Source of the DNA: Actinomycetota bacterium
GTDB taxonomy: Bacteria; Actinomycetota; CADDZG01; JAHWKV01; JAOPZY01
Assembly: GCA_035765775.1 (NCBI GenBank)
Contig: DASTWV010000026.1
Coordinates: 56,535-120,534, forward strand
Reading direction: 5' to 3'
Length of the DNA: 64,000 nt
Within the stretch, counting starts at the first letter, position 1; the number at the start of each line of letters is the position of its first letter. Shown one piece after another: positions 8,324 through 17,385 of the stretch. The position numbers and the translations under genes were made by a program. The notes under the pieces are model-generated. The model was not told the DNA's origin, ran no database searches, and was given only the letters and a program-made list of their open reading frames with translations.

Positions 8324-8791
8324 ATGCTTCGACGACGTTGGCTCACCGTCGCAGTGACGCTCGCAGCAGGCACCACCCTCGGCCTTGCCCTCCCGCACCT
8401 GGGTGCGGTGGCGCAGTCCTCTCCCCCGTCATCGCCGCCTGCGGCGATGGTCCACATCGATGGCGCCACGCTGGCCGCCAAGGGCGCCGGGGTGACCGTG
8501 GACCTCTCGGTCACCTGCCCCACCAACGCCCAGTTCGCGTTCCTGAGCACGCAGGTGGTGGAGCGTAACGGCAACGGCGTGGCCTCCGGGGTCGGAGGGA
8601 CGCAGACCAACATCCCGTGCACCGGCTCGACGACGACCACGACCGTCACCGTGCCGGCCACCAGCCCGGGCCGAGCGTTCAAGAAGGGCCCGGCCCTGAT
8701 CACCGCGACCCTCTCCTTCTGCGACTTCTCGGTGCCGAGCAACCCGTGCACCTCCGTCGCAGACAGCCAGACGGTCGATATCACGCGCTAG
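8324..8791 (+). CDS. Secreted protein of unknown function
   Basis: 155 residues. Residues 1-31 form a classic Sec signal peptide (MLRRRWLTV, hydrophobic core, AVAQS cleavage region). The mature part is beta-rich, Thr/Ser-rich, and has four cysteines in two pairs (TCPTN, NIPCTG, SFCDF, NPCTS) that could form disulfides outside the cell. I recognise no family. Its ATG follows a ggaggtgtgaacc site 3 bases after the ligase-like gene, so the two are a two-gene operon; a role at the cell surface is inferred. Confidence 0.8.
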   Translation: MLRRRWLTVAVTLAAGTTLGLALPHLGAVAQSSPPSSPPAAMVHIDGATLAAKGAGVTVDLSVTCPTNAQFAFLSTQVVERNGNGVASGVGGTQTNIPCTGSTTTTTVTVPATSPGRAFKKGPALITATLSFCDFSVPSNPCTSVADSQTVDITR

Positions 8792-8810
8792 CCCGGACCC
8801 ACAGCACCCA

Positions 8811-8840
8811 CGAACCGCGGGATCCCGGTCCCGCGGTTCG
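8811..8840 (+). terminator. Strong hairpin between convergent genes
   Basis: A perfect 12-bp stem (CGAACCGCGGGA, 8811-8822, with TCCCGCGGTTCG, 8829-8840) and a 6-base loop, 20 bases after the secreted-protein stop. There is no T tract. It sits between convergent genes and could stop transcription in both directions. Confidence 0.7.
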
Positions 8841-8907
8841 TCGCGCGCTGGCCTGGACCTCGGCCGCAGCCGCCAACCGGTGCGACCAGCTGGAGGCGGC
8901 GCGGTGC

Positions 8908-9249
8908 CTACATCCCGGGGAGAGCGAGATAGGGCAGGACCTCCATGCCCGGCGTCCCCGGCGACCGGAGATGCGGGTGGCCGTCCACGAGGGCCGTGGC
9001 CGCCTCCAGCGAGTCCGCCTCCACGATGCTGTAGCCGCAGACCTGCGAGCTGCTGGAGCCCACCGAGCCCCCCTCCAGGTGGTTGCCCGGCCCGATCGGG
9101 GAGCCGAGATCGACGAGCGCCGGGCCGCAGGATGCCGCCCACTGCTGCCACAGCGCCATGCCGGCCGCCGACTGCTCCGGGGTCAGGTTGGTCATCATCT
9201 GCTGGACGGTGGCGGGATCCGCGGTGTAGAGCACGATGAACCGGGCCAT
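8908..9249 (-). CDS. YCII-like domain protein
   Basis: 113 residues starting MARFIVLYTADP, with a central MALWQQWAASCGPALVDLGSP helix and YSIVEADSLEAATALVDGHPHL near the C-terminus. This is the ferredoxin-like alpha/beta pattern of YCII-related/DGPF proteins, small proteins often next to extracytoplasmic sigma factors but here alone. I chose the ATG at 9249 because a strong aaggaggc site precedes it; an upstream GTG would add 15 poorly conserved residues. Function unknown. Confidence 0.7.
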   Translation of the reverse strand: MARFIVLYTADPATVQQMMTNLTPEQSAAGMALWQQWAASCGPALVDLGSPIGPGNHLEGGSVGSSSSQVCGYSIVEADSLEAATALVDGHPHLRSPGTPGMEVLPYLALPGM

Positions 9250-9329
9250 GGCGCCTCCTTTTTTCGTGTCGCCTCCCCAGACAGCCTGAGCCAAGCACCC
9301 GGCCGAGAGCGCGTCAAGGGGGAGACGGG

Positions 9330-9533
9330 TCAGCCCTCCAGTCCGCCGGCCGGCTCACACCGGGGGCAGTCCAGTTCCATGCCGATCCGCCCCGCCCGGC
9401 CTTCGTCGGTCTCCACCCAGGGGCGCAGCTGGAACGGAGGGCGGTGGCGGACGTGTTGGGTGTGCCCGCAGTCGAGCTCGGCCACCCAGTCCCCCTCCTG
9501 GTCCTGGTGGAAGCCGACGATCAGGCGGAGCAC
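9330..9533 (-). CDS. DUF3565 family small protein
   Basis: 67 residues: LIVGFHQDQEGDWVAELDCGH, then HVRHRPPFQLRPWV and a C-terminal DCPRCEP. The Cys/His pairs (CGH, CPRC) suggest a small zinc-binding fold. The pattern agrees with DUF3565, whose role is unknown. It starts at a GTG with a weak site upstream, and lies alone between the YCII gene and the transporter gene. Confidence 0.6.
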   Translation of the reverse strand: MLRLIVGFHQDQEGDWVAELDCGHTQHVRHRPPFQLRPWVETDEGRAGRIGMELDCPRCEPAGGLEG

Positions 9534-9584
9534 GGCGCAGCCTCAGGTGGCGGGATGCCGGGAGGACGGCTCCGGCGCCAGCCG

Positions 9585-10493
9585 CTAGACGGGTACATGA
9601 CCCGACTCCAGGGAGGCGAGGCCTGCGGGGGCTGACGGTACGTCCGTCAGCTGTCCAACGAGTGCGGCACCCAACAACAAGGCCCCTCCCGCCAGGAGCG
9701 GCCATCCCAGGCTCTCGCGACCGAAGGCGACCGATAGGGCGCCCGCCACCACGGGCTCCAACGACAACACCAGGGCCGTCGGCACGGCGCCCATCCGAGC
9801 CTGCCCGTACAGCTGGGCTCCAAAGGCCACCAATGTCGCCAGGAGCCCGGCAAACGCGGCTGACGCCAGCAGTCCCGGGGTCGCATGGACCCGGCCGATC
9901 GAGCCCTTCAGCACGCAAACCACGGCGGCCAGGGCCGTGACACCGACGAGTTGCATGGCCGTGAGGTCGACGATCTCCTGTGCCCGAACCACCCTTTCCG
10001 CCACCAGGAGGTAGCCGGCGAAGCCCAGGGCACACAGGACGGAGAACGTATCCCCCGCCGTGAAGTGGTTGAGAGACTTGAGATAGATGATGCCCGCCCC
10101 GATGGCGGCGAAGCCCACCGCCACGAGCGTCCCGGCCTTAGGGCGCCGCCCCCGGAGGAGGGCATCGACGGCTGGGACGATCACAACCGAGAGGCTGGTG
10201 AGGAACGCGACCCGCCCCGGCGTGGACAGTCGCAGTCCCTCCGTCTGAAGGGCGAGGCTGGCGTAGAGGAGCCCGGCCAGGATCCACCCGCCGGGCCTTC
10301 GCCACACTGGTCGGTGCAGCCCTTTCCACCACAGCAGCGGGATGATCCCCAGACCGGCCACAAAGAAGCGCAGCGCAAGGAAGGCATCGACGGGAGTGGA
10401 TCCCAGGCCGCCCTGAATGACGGGGAAGGATGCTCCCCAAATGACGACTGCCACGAGGAGCGCCCCGAGTCCAGAGAACCTGGGCGACCTCAT
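9585..10493 (-). CDS. EamA/DMT-family transporter
   Basis: 302 residues with ten hydrophobic helices arranged as two EamA repeats; the first begins ALLVAVVIWGASFPVIQ, the second near residue 150 (FSVLCALGFAGYLLVAE). The drug/metabolite transporter superfamily exports amino acids, metabolites or drugs; the substrate cannot be read from sequence. It begins at an ATG and is monocistronic by spacing. Confidence 0.85.
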   Translation of the reverse strand: MRSPRFSGLGALLVAVVIWGASFPVIQGGLGSTPVDAFLALRFFVAGLGIIPLLWWKGLHRPVWRRPGGWILAGLLYASLALQTEGLRLSTPGRVAFLTSLSVVIVPAVDALLRGRRPKAGTLVAVGFAAIGAGIIYLKSLNHFTAGDTFSVLCALGFAGYLLVAERVVRAQEIVDLTAMQLVGVTALAAVVCVLKGSIGRVHATPGLLASAAFAGLLATLVAFGAQLYGQARMGAVPTALVLSLEPVVAGALSVAFGRESLGWPLLAGGALLLGAALVGQLTDVPSAPAGLASLESGHVPV

Positions 10494-10592
10494 ATCACCC
10501 GGGATCCTACGATCACTCGGCCGCGCTCAGGAGCAGGTCCTGGTGAGCACCAGGACGGGTCTCTCGAGCGCTCCCGGTGGCCGGGACGACCG

Positions 10593-11291
10593 TTAGGTGG
10601 CGCTGTAGCCGAGCAGCTGATCCCCTTGGAGACCGTGCACGCTGAAGTTGAAGGAGATGATGACCCGCTCCAGGTCGCCCTGGTAGGGCAGCGCCATGTG
10701 GGCCAAGTAGGAGGGGAACAGCAGCAACTGGCCCACAATCGGCTCGATGTCGTGACTGGGCGGCATCAGGTAGGCGTTGCCGGCGTCCACAAAGGCACCG
10801 CCCAGGTGGGTGAAGTTCTGGCCGTAGAGCCGGGTCACCCCGTTGGCCGCCCCGTAGACCGGGTTCTGGATGCGCTTCGAGGACTCGTCGATCTGCACGA
10901 TGTACACACCGGACCACGAGCAGTTCCCGTGCGTGTGCACGTCATGGAACGTGCCGCTGCTGCTGCACTGGAACCACATGCCCTCAATGCCCACGCTGAC
11001 CTTGGCAATCTGGCCCGCCCACGCCTGCTGGTTGGCCGCGGTGACGGTCTCGTTGACGCTGCCGACCAGCCACTCCACCCAGTGCCGCCAGCCGCCCAGC
11101 CTCACGACCTGGAGCAGGTCGTCGTCACTGGCGAAGAACGCCCCGGGCTCCTGGCCACGCTTGCGCTGCTGCACGGCCCGGATCTGCCCGAAGGCCTCGA
11201 CAAGCTGGGGATTGAGCTGGGCGGCCTCCGGGTACCGGTGCACCCCGATGGGGGTCGGCCACAGCAAACGAAGTCCGCCGTTCTGGGTCAT
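10593..11291 (-). CDS. Putative 2OG-Fe(II) oxygenase (TIGR02466-like)
   Basis: 232 residues. The landmarks are LLWPTPIGVHRYP at the N-terminus, the metal-site segment FHDVHTHGNCSWSGVYIVQ near residue 135, and FPSYLAHMALPY with ERVIISFNFS near the end, giving the His...His and Arg/Ser-x-Asn pattern of putative 2-oxoglutarate dioxygenases of the TIGR02466 type. The start at 11291 has an ideal ggaggg site; the upstream extension is discarded. A TATCAT hexamer lies at 11328-11333 on the coding strand. Substrate unknown. Confidence 0.72.
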   Translation of the reverse strand: MTQNGGLRLLWPTPIGVHRYPEAAQLNPQLVEAFGQIRAVQQRKRGQEPGAFFASDDDLLQVVRLGGWRHWVEWLVGSVNETVTAANQQAWAGQIAKVSVGIEGMWFQCSSSGTFHDVHTHGNCSWSGVYIVQIDESSKRIQNPVYGAANGVTRLYGQNFTHLGGAFVDAGNAYLMPPSHDIEPIVGQLLLFPSYLAHMALPYQGDLERVIISFNFSVHGLQGDQLLGYSAT

Positions 11292-11458
11292 TTCCGTCCC
11301 TCCTTGTCGCCGCGCGTACAGCAGGCCATGATAGCCGAGTACGGTTCTTGCGCCCGCGTCACAGGGAACCGAGCTCACGCGGCCGCGCCCCGCAGGTTCT
11401 TGCGCGGGGAACTGGGTGCTCCGAGGACAGCACCAGGCGTGGCTGCTCCCTCAACTTG

Positions 11459-11543
11459 TGTCGGAGAGGGGATTTGAACCCCTATGAGCTTGCGCTCACT
11501 AGGCCCTCAACCTAGCGCGTCTACCAGGTTCCGCCACTCCGAC
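11459..11543 (-). tRNA. tRNA-Leu (GAG anticodon)
   Basis: An 85-base cloverleaf on the minus strand: acceptor GTCGGAG pairs with CTCCGAC, the anticodon stem CTAGG/CCTAG encloses loop TTGAGGG with anticodon GAG (reads CUC/CUU), a long variable arm (TGAGCGCAAGCTCA) marks it as a class II tRNA, and the T arm carries GGTTCAAATCC. The 3' CCA is not encoded. Confidence 0.95.
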
Positions 11544-11599
11544 CCGGAACCGCCCAAGTATAGCGACCGCATCGGGGGGCCTCTGCCCGGCCCGGATGC

Positions 11600-13237
11600 C
11601 TACGGCGCCAAGCTCAGCCGGGATACTTCGAAGCCGCCCAGCAGGTCCACGTAGAAGCCGTGCACCCGGGCGTCGGCGGCGTCGTGGTTGCGGTAGAAGC
11701 CGATCGGGGCCACGGCCATGTCGGACAGCACCTTGCCCTCGACGTAGCGGTACAGCAGCAGGCTCTGCGCGGTGTCGCTGACCCCCCGGGCGGCATGGAG
11801 CACGTACTGCACCGCCCCGTCGGAGTAGCCGGTGTGGTTGTCCAGCGACTGGCTGGAGAACAGCGGGGTCAGGAACCAGTCCGCCAGGGGGTAGTCGGCC
11901 ACCCACACCAGGAGGAACATCTCCTGGCTGTTGGAGTTGAGCATGGCCAGGTAGTCGGCAGGCGAGTGCGGCCGGAGCTGCAGGGTGATCCCCACCGCCT
12001 TCAGGTCGGCGGCCATGGCCTGGGCGAGGGCGTCGCTCGGCCCCCCGGCCGGGTAGTCGAAGGCGATGCTCGGCCCGCCATTGGAAGCGTTGGGGAACGC
12101 CGCCTTCACCAGCGCCCTGGCCTGGTCGGGCTGGTAGGTGCAGGTGGTGGCGCACGCCAGGTCGCTGTGGCCCGGGAGCCCGGGGGGGACGATGCTCGTC
12201 GCCGGGGTGAGCACGTTGCCGTACACCTGGGACGCCAGCGACTTCCGGTCGAGGGCGAAGCTGACCGCCTCCCGCAGCCGGGGGTCGCTCACTGCCGGGT
12301 CCTGGAGGTTGAAACCCAGGTAGAGCCCCCCGGCCAGCGGGCCGAAGCCCCGGCTCCCGAACTGGGCCACTGCCGAGGACATGGCGTCGGGCGGGACCTC
12401 ACCCACGTCCACCCGGCCGGAGTGCAGGTCGTTCAACACCGCATTGGGCGACGGGCTGACCACCAGCGTCACCTCAGGGATCGCGGGCGCCGGCCCCCAG
12501 TAGTCGGGCGACCGGCGCAGGGTCAGCGGGCCTTTCAGGCCGCTGTTTGAGGTGAGCTCGTACGGTCCCGAGCCCACCGGGCGCTTCATGAACCCGCTCG
12601 GGTCGGCCTGGACCTGGTCGGCGGGCAGCGGGGCGGTTGCCGGATCGGTCAGGACGTACGGGAAGTCCACCCAGGGGCTGGTGATCGTGATCTGCAGTGT
12701 GTGCGGGTCCAGGGCCTGGACGCCGGACAATGAGGTGGCCGTGGCGGAGACGTTGACGTCATCGAAGCCCTGGACCGGTTTCAGCAGGTAGGCAAGGCTG
12801 GAGTCGGTGGCCTTCTGGGCGAGGCGGTTGAGGGCGAAGGCCACGTCGCCCGCGGTGACCGTCACCCCGTTCTGGAACCGGGCGTCCGGGCGGAGGTGGA
12901 ACACGAACCGGGTGCCATTGTCCTGCACCTCCCAGCGCTCGGCCAGCTTGGGGACCAGGGCATAGGTCTGGCGGTCGTAGCCCACCAGCGGCTCGAAGAT
13001 CTGCTCCGCCACCAGCAAGTCGGAGGGGTTGACCCGCAGGGCCGGGTCGAGCGTGGTGGGCGGCCGGATGCCGATCCGCAGGTCGCCCGGTGGCGGGGTG
13101 GGCCGGGGTGAGGCCGGTTTCGCCCGCGGATGCCCCGTGAAGATGCAGGCCGGGAGGCAGACCGCCAGCACCAGGACCAGCGCCAGACGGCCGCGAGCCC
13201 GGCCGTGGCCGGCCCGCCAAGGCAATCCGCACCCCAC
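11600..13237 (-). CDS. Family 5 ABC-transporter solute-binding lipoprotein (1)
   Basis: 545 residues. An N-terminal signal with lipobox LPAC (Cys near residue 31) anchors it to the membrane exterior. The mature part has the SBP_bac_5 course: TTLDPALRVNPSDLLVAEQIFEPLVGYD, YALVPKLAERWEV, FVFHLRPDARFQNG and GSGPYELTS. Such proteins bind oligopeptides, nickel or other solutes for Dpp/Opp-type importers. It lies 2 bases after a paralogous gene. No permease or ATPase gene lies in the window, so the partner must be encoded elsewhere. Confidence 0.85.
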   Translation of the reverse strand: MGCGLPWRAGHGRARGRLALVLVLAVCLPACIFTGHPRAKPASPRPTPPPGDLRIGIRPPTTLDPALRVNPSDLLVAEQIFEPLVGYDRQTYALVPKLAERWEVQDNGTRFVFHLRPDARFQNGVTVTAGDVAFALNRLAQKATDSSLAYLLKPVQGFDDVNVSATATSLSGVQALDPHTLQITITSPWVDFPYVLTDPATAPLPADQVQADPSGFMKRPVGSGPYELTSNSGLKGPLTLRRSPDYWGPAPAIPEVTLVVSPSPNAVLNDLHSGRVDVGEVPPDAMSSAVAQFGSRGFGPLAGGLYLGFNLQDPAVSDPRLREAVSFALDRKSLASQVYGNVLTPATSIVPPGLPGHSDLACATTCTYQPDQARALVKAAFPNASNGGPSIAFDYPAGGPSDALAQAMAADLKAVGITLQLRPHSPADYLAMLNSNSQEMFLLVWVADYPLADWFLTPLFSSQSLDNHTGYSDGAVQYVLHAARGVSDTAQSLLLYRYVEGKVLSDMAVAPIGFYRNHDAADARVHGFYVDLLGGFEVSRLSLAP

Positions 13238-13239
13238 GA

Positions 13240-14913
13240 TCAGCCCCGCAGCGCCACGGTGCGCAGGGTCGGGTCACCGAAGGGGTCCATCCCCAGCCCC
13301 GACCAGCGGGCCAGGCGGGCGAGGCGGACCCCGCCCGGCCAGAAGAGCGGGATCACCGGGAGGGTGGCGAGGGCGTCCCGTTCAGCCTGCGTGTAGGCGG
13401 AGGCCCGGGCTGCCGGGCGGGTGATCGCCCGGGCTGCGGCCAACGACGCGTCGAGGGCCGGGGAGGAAAAGCCAGTGAGGTTCAGGTCCCCCCCGGTGCC
13501 CGCGACGCGGGCGAGGGCGGCGTCGGGCGTCGGGTAGCGCAGCACCGCATCCACCGCCACGCCGGCGGGGGTGGGGCCCTGGACCGCGGCGGCGGCCTCC
13601 CCGCGGACGAGGGCCACCCGAGGCTGGACCGCCACCGGAACGGCCTGGGCGTCGATGCCGAGGGTCACCCGCAGGTCGCCTGCCACCGCCTGCATCCAGG
13701 CATCCTCCCCAACCCCGGCGGCGTAGTACAGCGGGAACCTGCCGGCAAGCGCCACCCGGGCGGCAGCGAGCAGGCGCCGGGCCTGGGCAGGGTCATAGGC
13801 ACAGGCGGTGCACGGCGCGCCCGGCCCGGGCGCCACCACGATCTGGTCCGGGAACTGCTGGCCGGGGGTGGGGCTGGCCAGGGCGGTGGAGGCCGAGCCG
13901 GGCACGGTGGGCGGCACCAGCCCGACCGCCGGGGCGGCGCTCCCCCCGAAGACTGACGCCGCGATCCGGGGCCGGTCGATCGCCCGGGAGAAGGCCTCCC
14001 GCACGTCCGCCGCCGCGCTGGACGTCGGCGGGGCGAGCGCCCCGAGGCCCACGGCCAGGAACGCGGTCGCCCCCAGCGGCCCTTCGATGAAGCTCTTCTT
14101 GCCGAGTGCCTCCACCTGGGCCGTGGCGGTGGGCACCACCGGCGCCCAGTCCACCGCGCCGGCGTCCCAGGCGCTCTCCCCCGCCCAGGTGGAGGGGTAG
14201 ACCCGGGCCACGACCTCGGCGACATGCGGCGTGGGCGTCGGGTGGTGCCTGTTCGGCACCAGGACGACCGAGGGGCTGTGGAGCCACCCCCCCGCCGGCG
14301 TCGGTGCCAGGGCGAACGGCCCGTCCCCCACCGGCGAGTCCGCCCAGGACGGCTGCGCGTCGGCGACGGTTGCCGGGCTGGGCACGGGGAAGAACGGCGT
14401 GTCCCCGCACCGGATGAGGAACTCGGCGTCGGGAGCGCTGAGGTGGATCCGCAGGGTGTCCGTGCCGAGCGCCCGCGCACCGGACAGCGTGGTGGCCCGG
14501 CCTCTGGTCACGTCGCCCGCCCCGGCGATCCCGTCCAGCTCCCCGCTCAGGCTGCCCGGGGCCGCCGCGATGGCGGGGCTGAGCGCCCGGGTCATCCCCC
14601 GGACGAAGCTGGCGGCGGTGACCCGCTCCCCGTCCGAGAACCGGGCGTCGGTGCGCAGGTGGAACGTGAAGACGGTGTTGGCGGGGTTGACGTCCCACGA
14701 CGTGGCCACGTCGGGCATGACCGCCTCGGTGGTCGGGTCGTAGCTCACCAGCCCGTCGAACAGCGCCTTGACCAGCAGCGATTCGGAACCCGAGGATGCC
14801 AGGGGCGGGTCGAGTGTGGCCGGCTGGTCGATCGCCATCCGGAAGGTGCCCCGGCCGCCGGACGCCGTCCCGGCCCGCGAACAAGCGGCCGCCACCAGGG
14901 CGAGGCTGACCAC
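13240..14913 (-). CDS. Family 5 ABC-transporter solute-binding lipoprotein (2)
   Basis: 557 residues from the first GTG. It has a lipobox (VAAAC), then DQPATLDPPLASSGSESLLVKALFDGLVSYD and TFHLRTDARFSDGE, the SBP_bac_5 signature. With GTG 14913 the signal peptide lacks a positively charged n-region; a CTG at 14946 adds eleven residues including an arginine and sits 9 bases after a GGGAG site, so CTG is probably the true start. Sequence divergence from its neighbour indicates an old duplication. It follows secG on the same strand. Confidence 0.82.
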   Translation of the reverse strand: MVSLALVAAACSRAGTASGGRGTFRMAIDQPATLDPPLASSGSESLLVKALFDGLVSYDPTTEAVMPDVATSWDVNPANTVFTFHLRTDARFSDGERVTAASFVRGMTRALSPAIAAAPGSLSGELDGIAGAGDVTRGRATTLSGARALGTDTLRIHLSAPDAEFLIRCGDTPFFPVPSPATVADAQPSWADSPVGDGPFALAPTPAGGWLHSPSVVLVPNRHHPTPTPHVAEVVARVYPSTWAGESAWDAGAVDWAPVVPTATAQVEALGKKSFIEGPLGATAFLAVGLGALAPPTSSAAADVREAFSRAIDRPRIAASVFGGSAAPAVGLVPPTVPGSASTALASPTPGQQFPDQIVVAPGPGAPCTACAYDPAQARRLLAAARVALAGRFPLYYAAGVGEDAWMQAVAGDLRVTLGIDAQAVPVAVQPRVALVRGEAAAAVQGPTPAGVAVDAVLRYPTPDAALARVAGTGGDLNLTGFSSPALDASLAAARAITRPAARASAYTQAERDALATLPVIPLFWPGGVRLARLARWSGLGMDPFGDPTLRTVALRG

Positions 14914-15010
14914 CAGCGCGCCGCGCGCCAGGATCGACGGGCTCAGCGAGGGGCACTCCCTTTCGTGGAACGGCGGGACCGGTGGCTCACCGTTGCGGCG
15001 GCGCGGACCT

Positions 15011-15247
15011 CTACTTCAGGCGCAGGGCCAGCAGGATGGTGGTGACGGCGAAGATGCAGCCCAGGATGACCGTCATGCGGTCCAGGTTCTTCTCCATGGC
15101 CGACGACCCGGAGAGGCCCCCGCCCATCCCACCGCCGAACATGTCCGACAGCCCGCCGCCCCGCCCGGCATGGAGCAGGATAAACAGGATGAGCCCGAAG
15201 CTCACGAGGACATGGATCACGACGATGAGGTCGGTCAGCCAGTGCAC
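15011..15247 (-). CDS. secG: Preprotein translocase subunit SecG
   Basis: 78 residues with two membrane helices (about residues 4-24 and 58-75) joined by a Gly-rich loop (GRGGGLSDMFGGG). This is the standard SecG layout; the protein stimulates SecYE-dependent export by cycling its topology. It starts at a GTG and follows tpiA, as in most actinobacteria. Confidence 0.95.
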   Translation of the reverse strand: MHWLTDLIVVIHVLVSFGLILFILLHAGRGGGLSDMFGGGMGGGLSGSSAMEKNLDRMTVILGCIFAVTTILLALRLK

Positions 15248-15325
15248 GGATGGGTCTCCTGCCGCGGACGAAAAGACCTGAACTGGTACGAGGTCAGCGC
15301 CGAGTGTAGCACGCAGGCCCCAGCA

Positions 15326-16096
15326 TCAGTCCGCCTGATCGTAGCGAACGATCCGGGCGAACTCCTCCGGATCGAGGCTCGCTCCGCCCACCAGGGCACC
15401 GTCGATGTCGGGCTGGCTCATGAACCCGGCGACGTTGGCCGCCTTCACGCTGCCCCCGTACTGGACCCGCACCTCGTCGGCAACGTCGCCCGCCACCGAG
15501 CGCACCGTGGCCCGGATCACTGCGATGGTGGCCTGGGCGTCGTCCGGGTAGGCGTTGCGCCCGGTGCCGATGGCCCAGATCGGCTCGTAGGCGATGACCA
15601 GCGAGGCCAGCTTGCCGGCCGGCACCCCGGCCAGCCCGGCACGGACCTGCCCCTCGACCTTCGCCTCGGTGCCGCCGGATTCCCGCTCGGCGAGCGTCTC
15701 CCCCACGCACATGATGGGCACCAGGCCGTGTTGGAAGGCGGCCTTCACCTTGCGGTTGACCCCCTCGTCGGTCTCGCCGAACACCTCGCGGCGCTCCGAG
15801 TGCCCGAGGATCACGTAGGTCATCCCCAGCTTGGTGAGCATGGGCGCCGACACCTCTCCGGTGTACGCCCCGGACTCCGCCCAGAACATGTTCTGCGCCC
15901 CCAGGCCGACGGCCATCCCGGCGCTGTCCACCGAGGTCTGCACCGTCCGCAGGGCGGTGAACGGCGGGCAGATGACCACCTCCACCCGCTCATAGTCCTC
16001 GGCGCCCAGGCGGTTGCGCAGGCTCTCGACGAAGTGCATCGCCTCGAGGTGGGTCTTGTGCATCTTCCAGTTGGCGGCGATGACCGGCCGGCGCAT
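15326..16096 (-). CDS. tpiA: Triosephosphate isomerase
   Basis: 256 residues. Interconverts dihydroxyacetone phosphate and glyceraldehyde 3-phosphate. Seen: AANWKMHK with the active-site lysine at 11, ILGHSERR with the catalytic His, AYEPIWAIGTG with the catalytic Glu and mobile loop, and the phosphate-binding YGGSVKAAN and GALVGGASL. Length is typical. It is third in the gap-pgk-tpiA-secG cluster and begins 25 bases after pgk. Confidence 0.97.
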   Translation of the reverse strand: MRRPVIAANWKMHKTHLEAMHFVESLRNRLGAEDYERVEVVICPPFTALRTVQTSVDSAGMAVGLGAQNMFWAESGAYTGEVSAPMLTKLGMTYVILGHSERREVFGETDEGVNRKVKAAFQHGLVPIMCVGETLAERESGGTEAKVEGQVRAGLAGVPAGKLASLVIAYEPIWAIGTGRNAYPDDAQATIAVIRATVRSVAGDVADEVRVQYGGSVKAANVAGFMSQPDIDGALVGGASLDPEEFARIVRYDQAD

Positions 16097-16121
16097 GTCC
16101 GAATTTCCTGACGGAGACCGG

Positions 16122-17312
16122 CTAGCGCGCCGCGGGGATGCTGGCCTGCAGCGCTTTGATGCCCGGGAGCTCGCGGCCCTCCAGGAACTCGAGCGAGGCT
16201 CCGCCGCCGGTGGACAGGTGCGAGACGGACTCGGTGAGGCCGAAGGCCGCCAGGGCGGCCGCCGAGTCCCCGCCCCCCACGACGGTGAAGGCGTTGGACC
16301 TGGCCACCGACTGGGCCACCGCCTTCGTCCCCTCGGCGAAGCTGGCCCACTCGAAGACGCCCATGGGGCCGTTCCACAGCACGGTGGCCGCCCGGGCGAT
16401 CCAGGCGCCGAAGCGGGTTGCCGAAGCCGGACCGATGTCGAGAGCCATGCCGTCCGCCGGGATCGCCGACACCGCCACGACCGATGCCTCGGCATCCCTG
16501 TCGAAGGCGGTGGCCACGACGACGTCGGTGGGCAGGACGATCTCAACCCCGGCCTTCGAGGCCGCCGCCAGGGTCCGGCGGACCTCCTCGATGCGGTCGG
16601 GCTCGATCCGGGAGGCGCCCATGTCCTCGCCGGTGGCCGCCAGGAAGGTGTTGGCCATCGCCCCACCGATGAGGATGGCATCCGCCCGGCGCAGGAGGTT
16701 GCCCACCACCGCGATCTTATCGGAGACCTTGGCCCCGCCCAGCACCACGACGAACGGCCGGTCGGGGGATGCCGTCAGCCGGGAGAGCACCTGGACCTCC
16801 CGCATCAGCAGCAACCCGGCGGCGGACGGCAGGAGCTCTGCCACCCCGACCACCGAGGCGTGTGCCCGGTGGGCCGCCCCGAAGGCATCGTCGACGTAGG
16901 CGTCGGCCAAGGAGGCGAGGCGGGCGGCGAACTTGCGGTCGTTGGCCTCCTCGCCCGGGTCGAAGCGCAGGTTCTCCAGGAGCCCGACCTCGTCGGGGCC
17001 CAGGCCCTCGAGATCCTCCGCCGGCCCCGCCGGCCCCGAGGTGAGACGGACCTTCATGCGCAGGAGGTCCGACAGGGCCTGGGCCACGGGCGCCAGCGAG
17101 TACTTCTCGGTGGGCACCCCCTTGGGCCGCCCGAGGTGGGAGCAGCAGATCACCGTCGCCCGCCGGTCGATTAGCGCCCGCAGGGTGGGCAGGCTGGCCC
17201 GGATCCGGGTGTCGTCGGACACCTCGCCGCCCGACAGCGGGACATTGAGGTCGCAGCGCACGAGGACCCGCCGCCCGGCCACGGGCAGCGAATCAAGCGA
17301 CGGCAGGTTCAC
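16122..17312 (-). CDS. pgk: Phosphoglycerate kinase
   Basis: 396 residues. Makes ATP from 1,3-bisphosphoglycerate. Seen: VLVRCDLNVPL, the SHLGRPKG substrate loop, FVVVLGGAKVSDKI, GPMGVFEW, and the nucleotide-binding GGGDSAAAL with STGGGASLEFLEG at the end. Length is typical. It starts at a GTG and follows gap by 73 bases. Confidence 0.97.
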   Translation of the reverse strand: MNLPSLDSLPVAGRRVLVRCDLNVPLSGGEVSDDTRIRASLPTLRALIDRRATVICCSHLGRPKGVPTEKYSLAPVAQALSDLLRMKVRLTSGPAGPAEDLEGLGPDEVGLLENLRFDPGEEANDRKFAARLASLADAYVDDAFGAAHRAHASVVGVAELLPSAAGLLLMREVQVLSRLTASPDRPFVVVLGGAKVSDKIAVVGNLLRRADAILIGGAMANTFLAATGEDMGASRIEPDRIEEVRRTLAAASKAGVEIVLPTDVVVATAFDRDAEASVVAVSAIPADGMALDIGPASATRFGAWIARAATVLWNGPMGVFEWASFAEGTKAVAQSVARSNAFTVVGGGDSAAALAAFGLTESVSHLSTGGGASLEFLEGRELPGIKALQASIPAAR

Positions 17313-17385
17313 GGCGCCCAGTATGGGAGCAGCGCCGGCTCGGAGCGCAAGTCGAGGATCCGGTGGTCCAGCGGGATGGGCCGGG

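Noticed and set aside
9885..11477. 530-codon frame opposite the transporter and oxygenase genes
   Set aside because: Composition and lack of domains mark it as a shadow of the minus-strand genes.
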